DNA of 53,148 bases from Desulfobacterales bacterium (GCA_013375395.1 JABXJW010000004.1:1-53148); one strand, 5' to 3'. Counted from the stretch's first letter, positions 8,850 to 18,070 are shown. Notes: generated from the letters alone by a model not told the origin. A program made the numbers and translations.

Positions 8850-9893
8850 ATGAGTAAAAGAAAAAGTGTAAGGATTATGAAACGGATAGGATTACTATGT
8901 CTATTTTCTATTGTTTGTTTTGCTTCCATTATTCTATATAAAGAGATAAGTTACATACCCTCTCCGATTTTGATTCCGGACGGAATGGAGATTCAATCTA
9001 ATGTTTTAGGGCATTATTATCGTGACTATAGCCAAAGGTATTCAAATATAAGCAAAAAATACATTTTTGACAGAAATGGCGTGCCAACCTATCATCTCAA
9101 GGGAAATTGTTACTATCATCCGGTGCGTATAAGCCAGTATGCTCTCGGAGCCTTTGAATATTTCCTCGATACCGGAAATAACGATGCCAAGAACGCTTTT
9201 TTAACATGTGCAGAGTGGCTTACGAATAATTTGAGAAAACATGGAAAGTTCTTTTATTGGGAATATCGCTTCGGCCATACAGACGTTCCATGGTTTTCTG
9301 CTATGGCGCAGGGACAAGGGGCTTCCGTTCTTTTGAGGGCTTTTTCTGAAACACACGATAAAAAATACTTGCATTCAGCAAGGAAGGCCATAGAACCAAT
9401 CGCGCATGACATTTCCCAGGGGGGGGTCAGTGTCCTTAAGGAAAACACTTACCTTTTTCCTCAGGAATATTCTACAAATTCTCCATCTGAGGTTCTCAAC
9501 GGAGCTATAAGTGCCTGGTTTGGCGTTTATGACTATTATCGGGCCACTGGAGACTCTGAGGTAGAGCAATTCTGTGAAGGAATTATGAACACTTTCCTAT
9601 GGTGTATAGAGGAATACGATACCAGTTACTGGTCATTGTATTGTCGTTCGCCTAAATACCTAGCCTCTCCTTATTACAACTCTGTGCATGTATGCCAACT
9701 TAAAATCCTTTATTTGATTAGCGGTGAGAAAAAGTTTTTGAAATATTCAAAAAGGTTTGAAACCTATCAAAGTAACTGGATAAATAGAACCAAGTATGTC
9801 CTTGCAAACCACTTAAGGCAAATAAAGGAGCATGAGTTTAGCGATATCTATAAATTACCTTCATTCCTTAAAGAAACATTGTTTAGGAGATAG
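8850..9893 (+). CDS. D-glucuronyl C5-epimerase-like protein
   Basis: 347-residue protein with a single N-terminal membrane anchor (about residues 11-30) and an exported domain of the D-glucuronyl C5-epimerase family (heparosan/heparan type). Family-like features are PWFSAMAQGQGASVLLRA near residue 146 and SPSEVLNGAISAWFGVYDYY near 215. Such enzymes invert glucuronate to iduronate within a polymer. The N-terminal anchor places it at the outer face of the inner membrane, acting on flipped or polymerised chains. The ATG has GGAAAGG upstream. The family call is good; the exact uronic acid is inference. Confidence 0.85.
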   Translation: MSKRKSVRIMKRIGLLCLFSIVCFASIILYKEISYIPSPILIPDGMEIQSNVLGHYYRDYSQRYSNISKKYIFDRNGVPTYHLKGNCYYHPVRISQYALGAFEYFLDTGNNDAKNAFLTCAEWLTNNLRKHGKFFYWEYRFGHTDVPWFSAMAQGQGASVLLRAFSETHDKKYLHSARKAIEPIAHDISQGGVSVLKENTYLFPQEYSTNSPSEVLNGAISAWFGVYDYYRATGDSEVEQFCEGIMNTFLWCIEEYDTSYWSLYCRSPKYLASPYYNSVHVCQLKILYLISGEKKFLKYSKRFETYQSNWINRTKYVLANHLRQIKEHEFSDIYKLPSFLKETLFRR

Positions 9894-9895
9894 AA

Positions 9896-10240
9896 GTGGA
9901 ACTACGGCTTTGCCCACTATGGAAAAAACGAGAGAATGAGAGGCGTTTTTCGCAGAGAGGCTGCAATGTAGTTTTCTGCCGCAATTGTGAACTGTTTTTT
10001 ATACATCCCTATCCTGAAAGGGTGGATCATGTTCATAATCGTGTATCAGATGATGATTTTCAGGAAATTGAAATCCTTGATACCGAAAGACATTACCGCA
10101 GCGAAGTTCAATTCCAAAAGAGATACTTTACTTTAATTGATCAAGAGGTTAAAGGTGGAGCCTCTATCCTTGACGTCGGTTGTGGAACCGGCCATTTGCT
10201 TGAGCGGCTCAGCATATATCGTAGTATCCTTTTCCGATAG
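9896..10240 (+). pseudogene. truncated SAM-dependent methyltransferase
   Basis: GTG start with a strong AGGAG upstream, two bases after the epimerase stop. The 114 residues contain a zinc-finger-like pair (CPLW, CRNC), a linker of the type found in sugar C-methyltransferase-like proteins, and SAM motif I (ILDVGCGTGHLLERLS). The frame ends 13 residues after motif I, so the remaining two thirds of the methyltransferase fold are missing. Unrelated sequence with repeats follows. It is most likely a gene broken by insertion or deletion near 10210. Confidence 0.8.
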
Positions 10241-10527
10241 AGAAGTTTTCATACAAAACAAGATTCAATCAGCGACTTAAGCGGTTTTCCTATGATAAAC
10301 CTTGATCGCAAGAACTCTTGATTTCAGCCTCTATGGGAGGCCTTGGAAGCCCCACCAAAACCTCTTGTGATCAGCACAGTCTCACCGCCTTGCGGTTGAA
10401 AAGGAACGGCTATTGTGAAATTGATCGGCTACTGCGCTCACCTCGTCCGCTGTAGAAACCCAGATTAATTGACACGAAAATGAGCATTTTTTGTCGGAAT
10501 AAATTGATTGGTTCATGAAACTTCCAC
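10241..10527. other. gene-free stretch after the truncated methyltransferase
   Basis: No coding sequence recognised. A degenerate direct repeat of the form TTGGTTCATGAAACT occurs near 10508 and again, with one extra base, near 10588 inside the following element. This is probably decayed mobile DNA. Confidence 0.35.
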
Positions 10528-10861
10528 ATTATTTTGAACCGATGAAACGGCTTTAATACCTATATTTACTAGGTTGCCCGCGTTGAAATTGGTTCATTGA
10601 AACTGAAACAGGTTTTAGTTGACTATGTTTTGAAAAGTCCAAACAATTTGAGAAGCTGCCAACACATTGTCTTAACAGAGGATTCGCACAAAGCTTTTCC
10701 GAGCCCGAGCGAGGGTCGTATTCCCTCACCGTCGCCAGTCTTGCAAAGAACAGGGAGCTTTAGATCGGTGAAGGCTGCGAAGCACCCGAAGGGCTTGGCC
10801 TTTACCGATCTAAAGCTATGTCCGTGCATGGTGACAGTCACTCAAATCGGTTCAAAATAAT
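10528..10861. repeat. 334-bp MITE-like element with 16-bp terminal inverted repeats and central hairpin
   Basis: The ends are perfect inverted repeats: ATTATTTTGAACCGAT at 10528-10543 and its reverse complement at 10846-10861. Inside, 10756-10775 and 10798-10817 form a 20-bp stem with one mismatch (AGCTTTAGATCGGT arm), enclosing a 22-base loop. No transposase frame is present. It sits directly after the broken methyltransferase. Confidence 0.6.
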
Positions 10862-10989
10862 CATGAAAAAACAGTCCATTTAAACTGAGATCCTACACCG
10901 CTAACCGTTCCTTTTTGGGGCGATCTGCAGCCACGACTTAGTCATTCCACACTGCTGATTTCAAGCGTATAATACAGGGACACAAAACC

Positions 10990-12123
10990 ATGAGGCATCA
11001 TATATGTATAATCACCTCTATACATCCTGATTTTGATGCGCGAATTACAAAGCAGGCAAGATCATTGGCTGGTTATGGATATAAAGTTGATCTTGTATGC
11101 CCCTGGAATTGCCATGATGCGAACACTCCAGGTACTAATTTCCTGACTTTCAAGCGAGCTAACAGACGACTAACGCGTTTTCTTAATTATTTCAGAATAG
11201 GGAAATGTCTGCATAAGAAGCCTTATGATCTCTATCATTTCCACGATATCGATATCTTGCCGCTATTTTGCTTGGTCAAGTTCTTAGCAAAAAAGCCCGT
11301 CATATATGACGTACATGAAAACTACCCAGAACAGATGCTCGTTAAATTCTGGGTTCCTAGATATTTGAGACCGATATTATCTTTTCTTGTTAAGCACGCT
11401 CAGCGCGTCTGTGCATATTATATTCGCAACTTGATCATAGTCGTTCCCTTGCAGGAAGCTGAATTCAAAGCCTCCAGGTACAAGAAGGTTATGGTTAGAA
11501 ACTTCCCGTCGACAGATCTCCTAAAAGGAAAACAGAATGATTATGAGAGCCGGCCCGATACTATTATATTCACAGGCAAACAGAATATTAATAATGGTTC
11601 CTTATTACTCCTAGAAATAGCAGAGAAAGTTCTAAAGAAACATCCTCGTGTCCAGTTCTTGGCTATCGATTTTTTTGCCGGTAATGATGCTCTAAAGAAG
11701 GATATGCTGGATTACATTAAGGACCATAGTCTTCAGAAGAAGTTTGCATTCCTGCCGTTCAGGAGAGCGCATGAAATCATGAAGTACTTGAATAAAGCAA
11801 CAATTGCCATATCGCCCAATCTCAAAGTACCACAACAAATTATGGGGATACATACTAAACTTTTTGAGTATATGACTGGCGGTTTGCCTATCGTTGCCAG
11901 TAAGCTGCCCCATCAAGCTGAAGTAATTAGTAAGGCTAACTGTGGGTTTTTAGCTGACCCGGATTCAATCGATGAGTTTGTAGACAGGATTTGCTTTTTG
12001 ATTTCCAACCGATCAGAGGCAAAACAAATGGGCGAAAACGGGGTCAGGGCATTTTTAGAACACTACTCATGGGAAATTGAGGTCACAAAACTCAGAAAAA
12101 TGTACGATGTATTGCTAAATTAA
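10990..12123 (+). CDS. GT4-family glycosyltransferase
   Basis: 377-residue GT-B glycosyltransferase. The N-terminal domain starts ICIITSIHPDFDARITKQA and has the DLYHFHDIDILP and VIYDVHENYPEQM segments typical of this subgroup. The C-terminal donor-binding domain has LFEYMTGGLPIVASKLP near residue 295. AGGGA lies upstream of the ATG. It is separated from the preceding block by the repeat region and has a low-GC composition like the other glycan genes. Donor and acceptor are unknown. Confidence 0.88.
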   Translation: MRHHICIITSIHPDFDARITKQARSLAGYGYKVDLVCPWNCHDANTPGTNFLTFKRANRRLTRFLNYFRIGKCLHKKPYDLYHFHDIDILPLFCLVKFLAKKPVIYDVHENYPEQMLVKFWVPRYLRPILSFLVKHAQRVCAYYIRNLIIVVPLQEAEFKASRYKKVMVRNFPSTDLLKGKQNDYESRPDTIIFTGKQNINNGSLLLLEIAEKVLKKHPRVQFLAIDFFAGNDALKKDMLDYIKDHSLQKKFAFLPFRRAHEIMKYLNKATIAISPNLKVPQQIMGIHTKLFEYMTGGLPIVASKLPHQAEVISKANCGFLADPDSIDEFVDRICFLISNRSEAKQMGENGVRAFLEHYSWEIEVTKLRKMYDVLLN

Positions 12124-12431
12124 CTGTTGCTCGAAAGGTTAGTTGGTCCTTGTCCAGCCGTTGTAAAATAACGGTTTTGTACTGTGATAAGCCTCAAAAA
12201 CCATTTTTAGCTCGTTTTTGTAACAGTGGCCGCAGTAACTTGTCTTGACAACTGGATGACACGGCCGGTCTATTTGGTATCGATTATGTACTTTTGAGAT
12301 CGCTATGTTGCAGGGAACGAGACGTCTTCCCGACGGTTTCAAATGGCTAAGAGTCTGTTTAGCTCGTTTCTTGGATTGGTGATGTAAGCTGTGAACCGCA
12401 ATCTGCTATCTATATCAAACAGGCAAAAGAG
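12124..12431. other. gene-free spacer between two glycosyltransferases
   Basis: About 308 bases with no supported gene. The minus strand carries a 67-codon frame containing CGHC that might be a scrap of a transposase zinc-binding region, but the resemblance is too weak to call. Confidence 0.3.
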
Positions 12432-13682
12432 ATGAATATCCTGATAGTTATGCTCTACTGGTATCCTTATGAAGGGCCTTTAATGCCTATATACGGCGCG
12501 ATCTTTAAGGACCTTATGGGAGAGGGGCGCAAGGTTACCATCGTTACATCGTTTCCCCACTACCGCAAAGGCCGGCCAGAGACATGGGACGAGTATCGGG
12601 GTAAACTTTTTGAAAAAACCGCATGGGAGGGAGCTACGCTAATACGTAGTTATGTATTTGCGCCTGTATTTAAGAATACCAAGTTTGCTTTATTTTACCG
12701 AGCCTTGAATTTTATCTCCTTTAACATTTCGTGCATCATTGCCGGCATATTTATGACCGGGAAAAAAGATCTTATTTTTGCGCCGTCCTCGCCGCCCCTG
12801 ACAAACGGTATATGTGCACATATTATTGGATGTTTCAAAAAGATTCCCTTCATTTATAACGTTCAGGATGTCTATCCGGATATGGCGGTCAAACTCGGGA
12901 TTTTAAACAATAAGGGAATTATCAGGATCTTAAGAGTAGTTGAGGATTTTGTGTACAAAAAAGCCAAAAGGGTACTGGTTATTTCAGAGGCTATGAAAAG
13001 GAATTTGCTGAAGAAAACTGTCGAAGAGGATAAAATAAAAATCATTTCTAATTTTATTGATACAGATTCTATTAAGCCCATGGCTAAGGAAAATGAATTT
13101 TCATTGAATTTTGGGTTAAATAGTAAGTTTGTTGTTATGTATGCCGGGAATATAGGTTTGCCTCATGGGTTAGAATTTGTTGTAGAAGCTGCCGAGATAC
13201 TTGCAAAACACAAGAATATCGTTTTCGCATTCGTTTCCCGCGGAGAATACAAGGATGAAATGATGGGTCTGTGTAAATCAAAAGGTTTAAAGAATGTTGT
13301 TTTTTCCCCGCAACAACCGGAATATAGTGTTCCTCAGATATGGGCCTCTGCGGATGTTTCACTGGTGACCTCAAGGAAAGGGTTATCGACAGACTCTGTA
13401 CCATCGAAAACGTTTGCAATCATGGCGAGTGGACGTCCTATTATTGCCATGATTGATGAAGGCAGTGAGGTTTGGAACTTAGTTGAAAAAGCTCAATGTG
13501 GAATATGCGTTGTACCGGAGCGTCCTGATCTGTTAGCAGATGCTATTTTGAGGCTTTGTAGCGGTGAAGCGGACAGAAAAGACATGGGTGAAAACGGTCG
13601 CAGGTTTGTAGTGAAGAATTTCTCTCGTAGCGTTACAAGCCAGAAGTACGAAGAGTTGTTATTGAATGTTCTTAATGAATAA
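12432..13682 (+). CDS. WbuB-like GT4 glycosyltransferase
   Basis: 416-residue GT-B glycosyltransferase resembling the WbuB/WcaI-type family, which often adds N-acetyl-fucosamine or similar sugars in O-antigen loci. Supporting segments are the N-terminal YWYPYEGPLMPIYGAIFKDL, the mid-protein IYNVQDVYPDMAVKLGIL, VMYAGNIGLPHGLEFVVEAA, and the C-terminal SVPSKTFAIMASGRPIIA that replaces the usual EX7E surroundings. The sugar specificity is only suggested by family resemblance. The ATG has an AAGAG six bases upstream. Confidence 0.88.
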   Translation: MNILIVMLYWYPYEGPLMPIYGAIFKDLMGEGRKVTIVTSFPHYRKGRPETWDEYRGKLFEKTAWEGATLIRSYVFAPVFKNTKFALFYRALNFISFNISCIIAGIFMTGKKDLIFAPSSPPLTNGICAHIIGCFKKIPFIYNVQDVYPDMAVKLGILNNKGIIRILRVVEDFVYKKAKRVLVISEAMKRNLLKKTVEEDKIKIISNFIDTDSIKPMAKENEFSLNFGLNSKFVVMYAGNIGLPHGLEFVVEAAEILAKHKNIVFAFVSRGEYKDEMMGLCKSKGLKNVVFSPQQPEYSVPQIWASADVSLVTSRKGLSTDSVPSKTFAIMASGRPIIAMIDEGSEVWNLVEKAQCGICVVPERPDLLADAILRLCSGEADRKDMGENGRRFVVKNFSRSVTSQKYEELLLNVLNE

Positions 13683-13839
13683 CAAAGTCTATGCTGTGAT
13701 CCATTAAGCAGTGGCAAGTCGAAAACGAGCTGTGGATCTATTCGAGGAAAAGAAGATCTTAGAGCAAACCGCGTCGGTCTACAAGGCAGCAAGGGCTTTA
13801 TAGGGGCCTGGCCACCCTACTACAAATACGAAAGACATT

Positions 13840-14045
13840 CCTCAATTAGACAGGATCAACAGGATGAACAGGATAGTGTTTTCTGCCTTTCCAGCCTGCG
13901 GCCTCTCCGAGCTGTAAGGTCTACGAGCCGGAAGCCGTAGGGACCTACGCCCTCTCCGAGGCGTAGGCTTGTCCCTCTACGAGCCGGAGGCCAGAGGGAA
14001 GAAAGGCAGAAACAAGAAATCCTTTGAATCCTGTAGCGCGAAGCA
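13840..14045. repeat. composite palindromic repeat (family A, copy 1)
   Basis: A nested palindrome. The outer arms TTCTGCCTTTC (13881-13891) and GAAAGGCAGAA (14001-14011) enclose several inner repeats built from CTACGAGCCGGAAGCC and CCTCTCCGAGG-type words. The unit is bordered by AGACAGGATCAACAGGATG on the left and AATCCTTTGAATCCTGT on the right. Related words recur at 25.75 and 32.95 kb. Confidence 0.6.
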
Positions 14046-14119
14046 TCCCGCAGGGATAATCCTGTCGGACAAAACGAACCATCTTCCTCTTTCAATCGAC
14101 CTGACAATCTCATCTGAGA

Positions 14120-15517
14120 ATGCATATGACTTCTTACGGCAGCCAAAAGAAGAAAATCCTTCTATTTGGTGATATCCTGTTGGTGTTTATTGCCTTTTTC
14201 CTGGCTGCGTCTATCAAAGCAATTGCTTTTGAGTCGTTTCACCTCGGGCTTGTTCTGACAAGAGTTGATCGGATGGTCATTATATGTATCTCACTCTATC
14301 CAATTACCTTTTATGTCTTTGACCTGTACAACCAAAACCGGTGGAAACATAACGTCAGGCTTCTCGTTTACATAAGCTCAGCCATTCTGGTTGCCTCTGG
14401 CACTGTTGCCTTCCTTTCTTACATCTTCATTCCCAATATCGTCATAGGTAGGACAATTCTATTCTTTCATATCATCTTTAGCATATTCTTAATATTTGCC
14501 TGGCGTAAAGTATTTGAACAGGTCTTTTTGAAAGGAAATTACAGCAAAGATAAAATTCTGCTTATTGGAAATAGCTCCGTTGTAAAAGATATTGAATCCA
14601 TGGTTCGAAGAAGTGTTGCCACAGGCTCTGATCGTCTCGCTGTAATCAGGGACTATTCTGAAAATCCTGGAACGTTGTCTATGAATGGCTCGATACCTGA
14701 GAAAAACCTCTCCGACCTGGTCATCAATTCCGGTTTTAGCGCGGTGGTCGTGGCAGAGCGCCTCAAGCATTTTCCCATACTCAGAAAACAGCTTTTGGAC
14801 CTAAGATTTTCCGGCGTTGCTATCTACGATGCTCCTTATTTTTATGAGGCAGTGACTGGCAAGGTGGCAGTAAATCATGTCAAGGATTCATGGTTTTTAT
14901 TCCGTAATCAGGGCGAAGCGTTCAATCCTTTTATCTATCGGAAGATAAAGAAGATTGTTGATAAATCTCTAGCTCTAGCCGGGATAATTTTTTCATTTCC
15001 ATTGATGCTGCTGAGTGCCTTGGGCATCAAACTTACGTCGAAGGGACCGGTGTTCTTCAAACAGGAACGCCTGGGGCAAAATGAGCGGCCCTTTACTTTG
15101 TTGAAATTCCGCACAATGGTTGACAATGCGGAAAAGGGCACTGGCCCGACGTGGTCCAGTGAAAACGATCCAAGAATCACAAAAATTGGTAGGATCTTGC
15201 GGAAAACCCATCTTGATGAGCTGCCCCAAGTGTTTAGTGTGCTAAACGGGCATATGAGTTTTGTGGGGCCTCGTCCTATCCGGAGACATTTTGCTGACAT
15301 ACTGGCCAAAGACGTCCCCTACTATCGACTCCGGTTTGTCGTGAAACCCGGACTTACAGGCTGGGCTCAGGTGCGGGGAGATTACGCCGGTTCAGAAGAA
15401 GGCCAGGCCGAGAAGCTTGAGTATGACCTGTATTATATACAGAACCAGTCTATTCTGTTTGACCTTTTCATTGTGCTGAAGACGGTGCAGACGGTGTTGT
15501 TTCGGAGGGGCCAGTAA
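14120..15517 (+). CDS. EpsB/WcaJ-type polyprenyl-phosphate glycosylphosphotransferase
   Basis: 465-residue initiating enzyme of exopolysaccharide assembly; it transfers a sugar-1-phosphate from UDP-sugar to undecaprenyl phosphate. Four N-terminal membrane segments (about 10-125) and a degenerate nucleotide-binding-like middle are followed by a fifth membrane segment near 280. The catalytic Bac_transf domain then shows FKQERLG, LLKFRTM, THLDELPQ, MSFVGPRP and KPGLTGWAQV. This long form is the type associated with PEP-CTERM systems, which agrees with the PEP-CTERM gene at 18.4 kb. The start could be the ATG at 14120 or at 14126; the latter has better spacing from a GAG. Confidence 0.92.
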   Translation: MHMTSYGSQKKKILLFGDILLVFIAFFLAASIKAIAFESFHLGLVLTRVDRMVIICISLYPITFYVFDLYNQNRWKHNVRLLVYISSAILVASGTVAFLSYIFIPNIVIGRTILFFHIIFSIFLIFAWRKVFEQVFLKGNYSKDKILLIGNSSVVKDIESMVRRSVATGSDRLAVIRDYSENPGTLSMNGSIPEKNLSDLVINSGFSAVVVAERLKHFPILRKQLLDLRFSGVAIYDAPYFYEAVTGKVAVNHVKDSWFLFRNQGEAFNPFIYRKIKKIVDKSLALAGIIFSFPLMLLSALGIKLTSKGPVFFKQERLGQNERPFTLLKFRTMVDNAEKGTGPTWSSENDPRITKIGRILRKTHLDELPQVFSVLNGHMSFVGPRPIRRHFADILAKDVPYYRLRFVVKPGLTGWAQVRGDYAGSEEGQAEKLEYDLYYIQNQSILFDLFIVLKTVQTVLFRRGQ

Positions 15518-15594
15518 AATATATAGCCACCCCAGTTAAATAGCTTCGCTTTGAACAGGGCAGACCCATGCAGACTCACGCGGACCTTTATAAC

Positions 15595-15800
15595 TGTTCA
15601 CCGCAGACGCAGAGAACGCCGAGATGTAAGTTTTTCATTTGCCGGGAGGTACCGGCAAATGAAAAGCGCTCCACCGCCTTTGGCGGGATGTAGATTGCCC
15701 GCAGGGCTGAGCTTTTTTTCCTGATCGTCATCTCCCGATCAGGAAAAACTAATCTCCCTCAGCGTTCTCTGAGTCTCGAACGAGCACAGCGAGCGGGCGG
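15595..15800. repeat. nested-hairpin repeat (family B, copy 1)
   Basis: The outer imperfect arms (CAGAGAACGCCGAG near 15610; CTCAGCGTTCTCTG near 15756) enclose two perfect hairpins. One has 14-bp arms at 15632-15645 and 15652-15665 (TTTTCATTTGCCGG). The other has 13-bp arms at 15715-15727 and 15736-15748 (TTTTTCCTGATCG). A similar architecture with different arm sequences occurs near 50.1 kb. It lies between the EpsB gene and the RiPP-like cluster and may act as a terminator for the former. Confidence 0.6.
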
Positions 15801-15871
15801 TTAAATAGATTTTGAGATTACGAATGGAATGATGTAGCAGAACTTGCTTGCACAGAAATGCAAACGATAAC

Positions 15872-16738
15872 ATGCTCCCCGCAATAAAAGTCGAACAGAA
15901 AATTGAAATAGGCGGCGTCTGTTGTTCAATAGGCTTTCTGGACGGGTTCTTTAAGAAGGAATTTGCTTCGATTTTTTCAGACTACAGGCGGTGGGGGTTT
16001 AGCTCTGAAGGAAACCCTGAAATCGGTATTATGGTTAAAGAGGGCCGCGTTGAAGCCCCCCGCAGATTGAAGGAGTATGTATTCTACCATATAGTAGACT
16101 ATGATTCCGTTTATGCGACCCTCGCCTTTGATACCAGGAGCTTTGAAGGAGAAATCGGTTTTTCCATCAAACGAGGTGACCGATTCACGCCAGTTAGAAT
16201 CGTAGAACTCACTGAAACGTTTATATTCAACGCCTATCTTTTCTACTTCCATCTCAATGATATCGGAACATTCGTTCATTCCTGCGGCATCGTGGACGGA
16301 GAAAACGGTTATCTATTTGCAGGACCGGGTGGAGAGGGCAAGTCCACAATTGCCTCATTGTCTTTGCCGAGAACTATCTTGTGTGATGACGTAATCCTTT
16401 TGCGAAAGAACGATAAGGGCAGGAGACTGGTCTTTGGCACACCTTTCTCCGGGGACCATGGTAGCGTCAATGGCGGAGCGGAATGTAAAGGAATATATTT
16501 TATTCGGAAAAGTTCTATCAATGAATTGGTTGCCACGAGCCTGATCGATGGCACTGTTGAACTGATGAGAGAAGGGGTTATGGGGGGCTTTATGTCGATT
16601 GACGGAATTCAACGCATATATCCCCAATCCAGACTGTTTGACTTCCTGCTTGACCTGCTGTCCGGGGTGCCATGTTTCAGAATGAAATTCAAGAAGGACG
16701 ATTCCTTTTGGAAGGTGATAAATGAACATGAAGACTAA
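15872..16738 (+). CDS. HPr-kinase-like (HprK-fold) ATPase of RiPP/PqqD cluster
   Basis: 288-residue protein (from the ATG; a TTG at 15848 would add 8 residues). Its C-terminal half resembles the HPr serine kinase/phosphorylase fold. The Walker A loop is AGPGGEGKST at about residues 150-159, and a Walker-B-like ILCDDVILL follows at about 169-177. The N-terminal half (about 1-120) matches no family I recognise. HprK-like proteins of this kind sit beside PqqD-like proteins and peptide-maturation enzymes, and in some lasso-peptide clusters a relative phosphorylates the precursor. Its 3' end overlaps the PqqD gene by 17 bases, so translation is coupled. Substrate unknown. Confidence 0.75.
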   Translation: MLPAIKVEQKIEIGGVCCSIGFLDGFFKKEFASIFSDYRRWGFSSEGNPEIGIMVKEGRVEAPRRLKEYVFYHIVDYDSVYATLAFDTRSFEGEIGFSIKRGDRFTPVRIVELTETFIFNAYLFYFHLNDIGTFVHSCGIVDGENGYLFAGPGGEGKSTIASLSLPRTILCDDVILLRKNDKGRRLVFGTPFSGDHGSVNGGAECKGIYFIRKSSINELVATSLIDGTVELMREGVMGGFMSIDGIQRIYPQSRLFDFLLDLLSGVPCFRMKFKKDDSFWKVINEHED

Positions 16739-16991
16739 CCCAAAAAGGAAGAGCGATCTTGTCTGGCGTGAGGTGGGCGGGGAGATAGCCATAATTTCTC
16801 CTGACAACAAACACCTGCATACGCTAAATGACGTTGGGTCAAGAATCTGGCAGTTGCTCGACGGAGAAAATGATCTATCTGCCATAGCGGACATAATCTC
16901 TGCCGAATATGAGGAAGAAGAAGAGGTGGTGGAACTGGATTTGGCAGAATACGTCGAGAACCTCAGACGGCTGAAGCTCCTGGAGGGCTGA
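16722..16991 (+). CDS. PqqD-family peptide-recognition (RRE) protein
   Basis: 89-residue PqqD-like protein, the RiPP recognition element that binds leader peptides and presents them to a radical SAM enzyme. The typical pattern is visible: WREVGGEIAIISPDNKHLHTLNDVGSRIW spans the beta-strands and first helix (positions about 14-42). After that come LLDGENDLSAIADIIS and an acidic stretch EEEEEVVELD, then the final helix YVENLRRLKLLE. GGAAGGTG precedes the ATG. It overlaps the HprK-like gene and ends one base before the radical SAM gene, so the three form a translational unit. Confidence 0.88.
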   Translation: MNMKTNPKRKSDLVWREVGGEIAIISPDNKHLHTLNDVGSRIWQLLDGENDLSAIADIISAEYEEEEEVVELDLAEYVENLRRLKLLEG

Positions 16992-16992
16992 T

Positions 16993-18054
16993 ATGGAAAG
17001 CTGTGAATATCTGCCCAGGCCACGGGATACCTATGAGGCGTTTATGGTAGAGAAGTATTGGAGGGTGAATCGGCCCAACAGCATCCACTTTGAACTCACG
17101 AATCGATGTAATTTAGAGTGTATCCATTGCCTTTTCACAAAAGAAAGCACAGATGAGCTGTCAACGCACGAGACATATGAAATTCTTCTTCAACTAAAGA
17201 AATTGGGCGTTTTCTATTTATCATTATCTGGAGGTGAAATCTTTATTCGAAAGGATATAGGACAGATTCTCGATTTTCTGCTGGAAAACAGATTCCTTTT
17301 GAACATCTATACTAACGGAACGCTATTGACCAACACGCTCGTAGATAAAATTGCAATCCTGCAACCCTTGAGAGTAGAAATATCTGTTTACGGAGCGACA
17401 GCCGGGATTCATGATCGGATTACCACGGTTGCCGGGTCTTTTGAAAAAACGATCGGCAGCATAAAGGCGCTTAGAGATGCTGGTGTGTCGGTCCTTTTCA
17501 AAGGCTTCCTTTTGAAGGATAACTTTCACCAGCGCTGGCAGATGATTGATTTAGCCAACGAAATACGAGTGTTATATGCCTTTGATTTTAACGTGATTCC
17601 CAGGTTAAATGGTAATATGAGCAATTTATCAGTCGGAATATCGATAGACCAGGTTAAGAGGATTCATGAAGAAGTAGCAAAAGAAGGCCTTATCTTGAGA
17701 AACCACGTTAAGATCAAAGTCAGAGATTCTCAGCTGCCTCAGGGAGGACGGGTGGTTTGCAATGCTGGGCGGATTAATGGCTGTATAGGACCTAACGGAG
17801 ATGTTTTTCCCTGCCCTGTGCTGCGGCTGACCATGGGAAATCTTATAGAGAAAACTTTTGAGGAAATCTGGAAGACCAATGAGATAGACGATATCAGGGA
17901 CATGACGCTGGATGATCTAAAGATATGCTCTGTTTGTCCGGATCTTGAGTATTGCAACCGTTGTCCGGGCGTTGCCTATCTGGAGACAGGAGATTATTTG
18001 GGACCGGCACCTCTTTCCGTATGTAGCAAGACCAAAGCCTTACCAGCCAGCTGA
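16993..18054 (+). CDS. radical SAM/SPASM peptide-modifying enzyme
   Basis: 353-residue radical SAM enzyme. The CX3CX2C cluster motif is Cys39, Cys43 and Cys46 (TNRCNLECIHC), and a GGE motif follows near residue 80 (SLSGGEIF). The C-terminal SPASM region has the Cys set starting around residue 254 (VCNAGRINGCIGPNG), then FPCP, CSVCPDLEYCNRCPG and a final VCS, enough ligands for auxiliary Fe-S clusters. SPASM enzymes beside a PqqD protein usually install thioether or C-C crosslinks in a short peptide. The small Cys-rich gene directly downstream is the obvious substrate. The start is 1 base after the PqqD stop, with GGAGGG upstream. Confidence 0.9.
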   Translation: MESCEYLPRPRDTYEAFMVEKYWRVNRPNSIHFELTNRCNLECIHCLFTKESTDELSTHETYEILLQLKKLGVFYLSLSGGEIFIRKDIGQILDFLLENRFLLNIYTNGTLLTNTLVDKIAILQPLRVEISVYGATAGIHDRITTVAGSFEKTIGSIKALRDAGVSVLFKGFLLKDNFHQRWQMIDLANEIRVLYAFDFNVIPRLNGNMSNLSVGISIDQVKRIHEEVAKEGLILRNHVKIKVRDSQLPQGGRVVCNAGRINGCIGPNGDVFPCPVLRLTMGNLIEKTFEEIWKTNEIDDIRDMTLDDLKICSVCPDLEYCNRCPGVAYLETGDYLGPAPLSVCSKTKALPAS

Positions 18055-18070
18055 AAAGGGGGTGATGCGT

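Noticed and set aside
10597-10860. 87- and 72-codon frames on both strands in the repeat
   Set aside because: Both read through the central hairpin of the MITE-like element, so the mirrored sequence gives look-alike proteins. No family match.
13706-13802. short GTG frame reading like a helix-turn-helix tail
   Set aside because: Possible resolvase remnant, but the resemblance is too slight and the frame stops at once.
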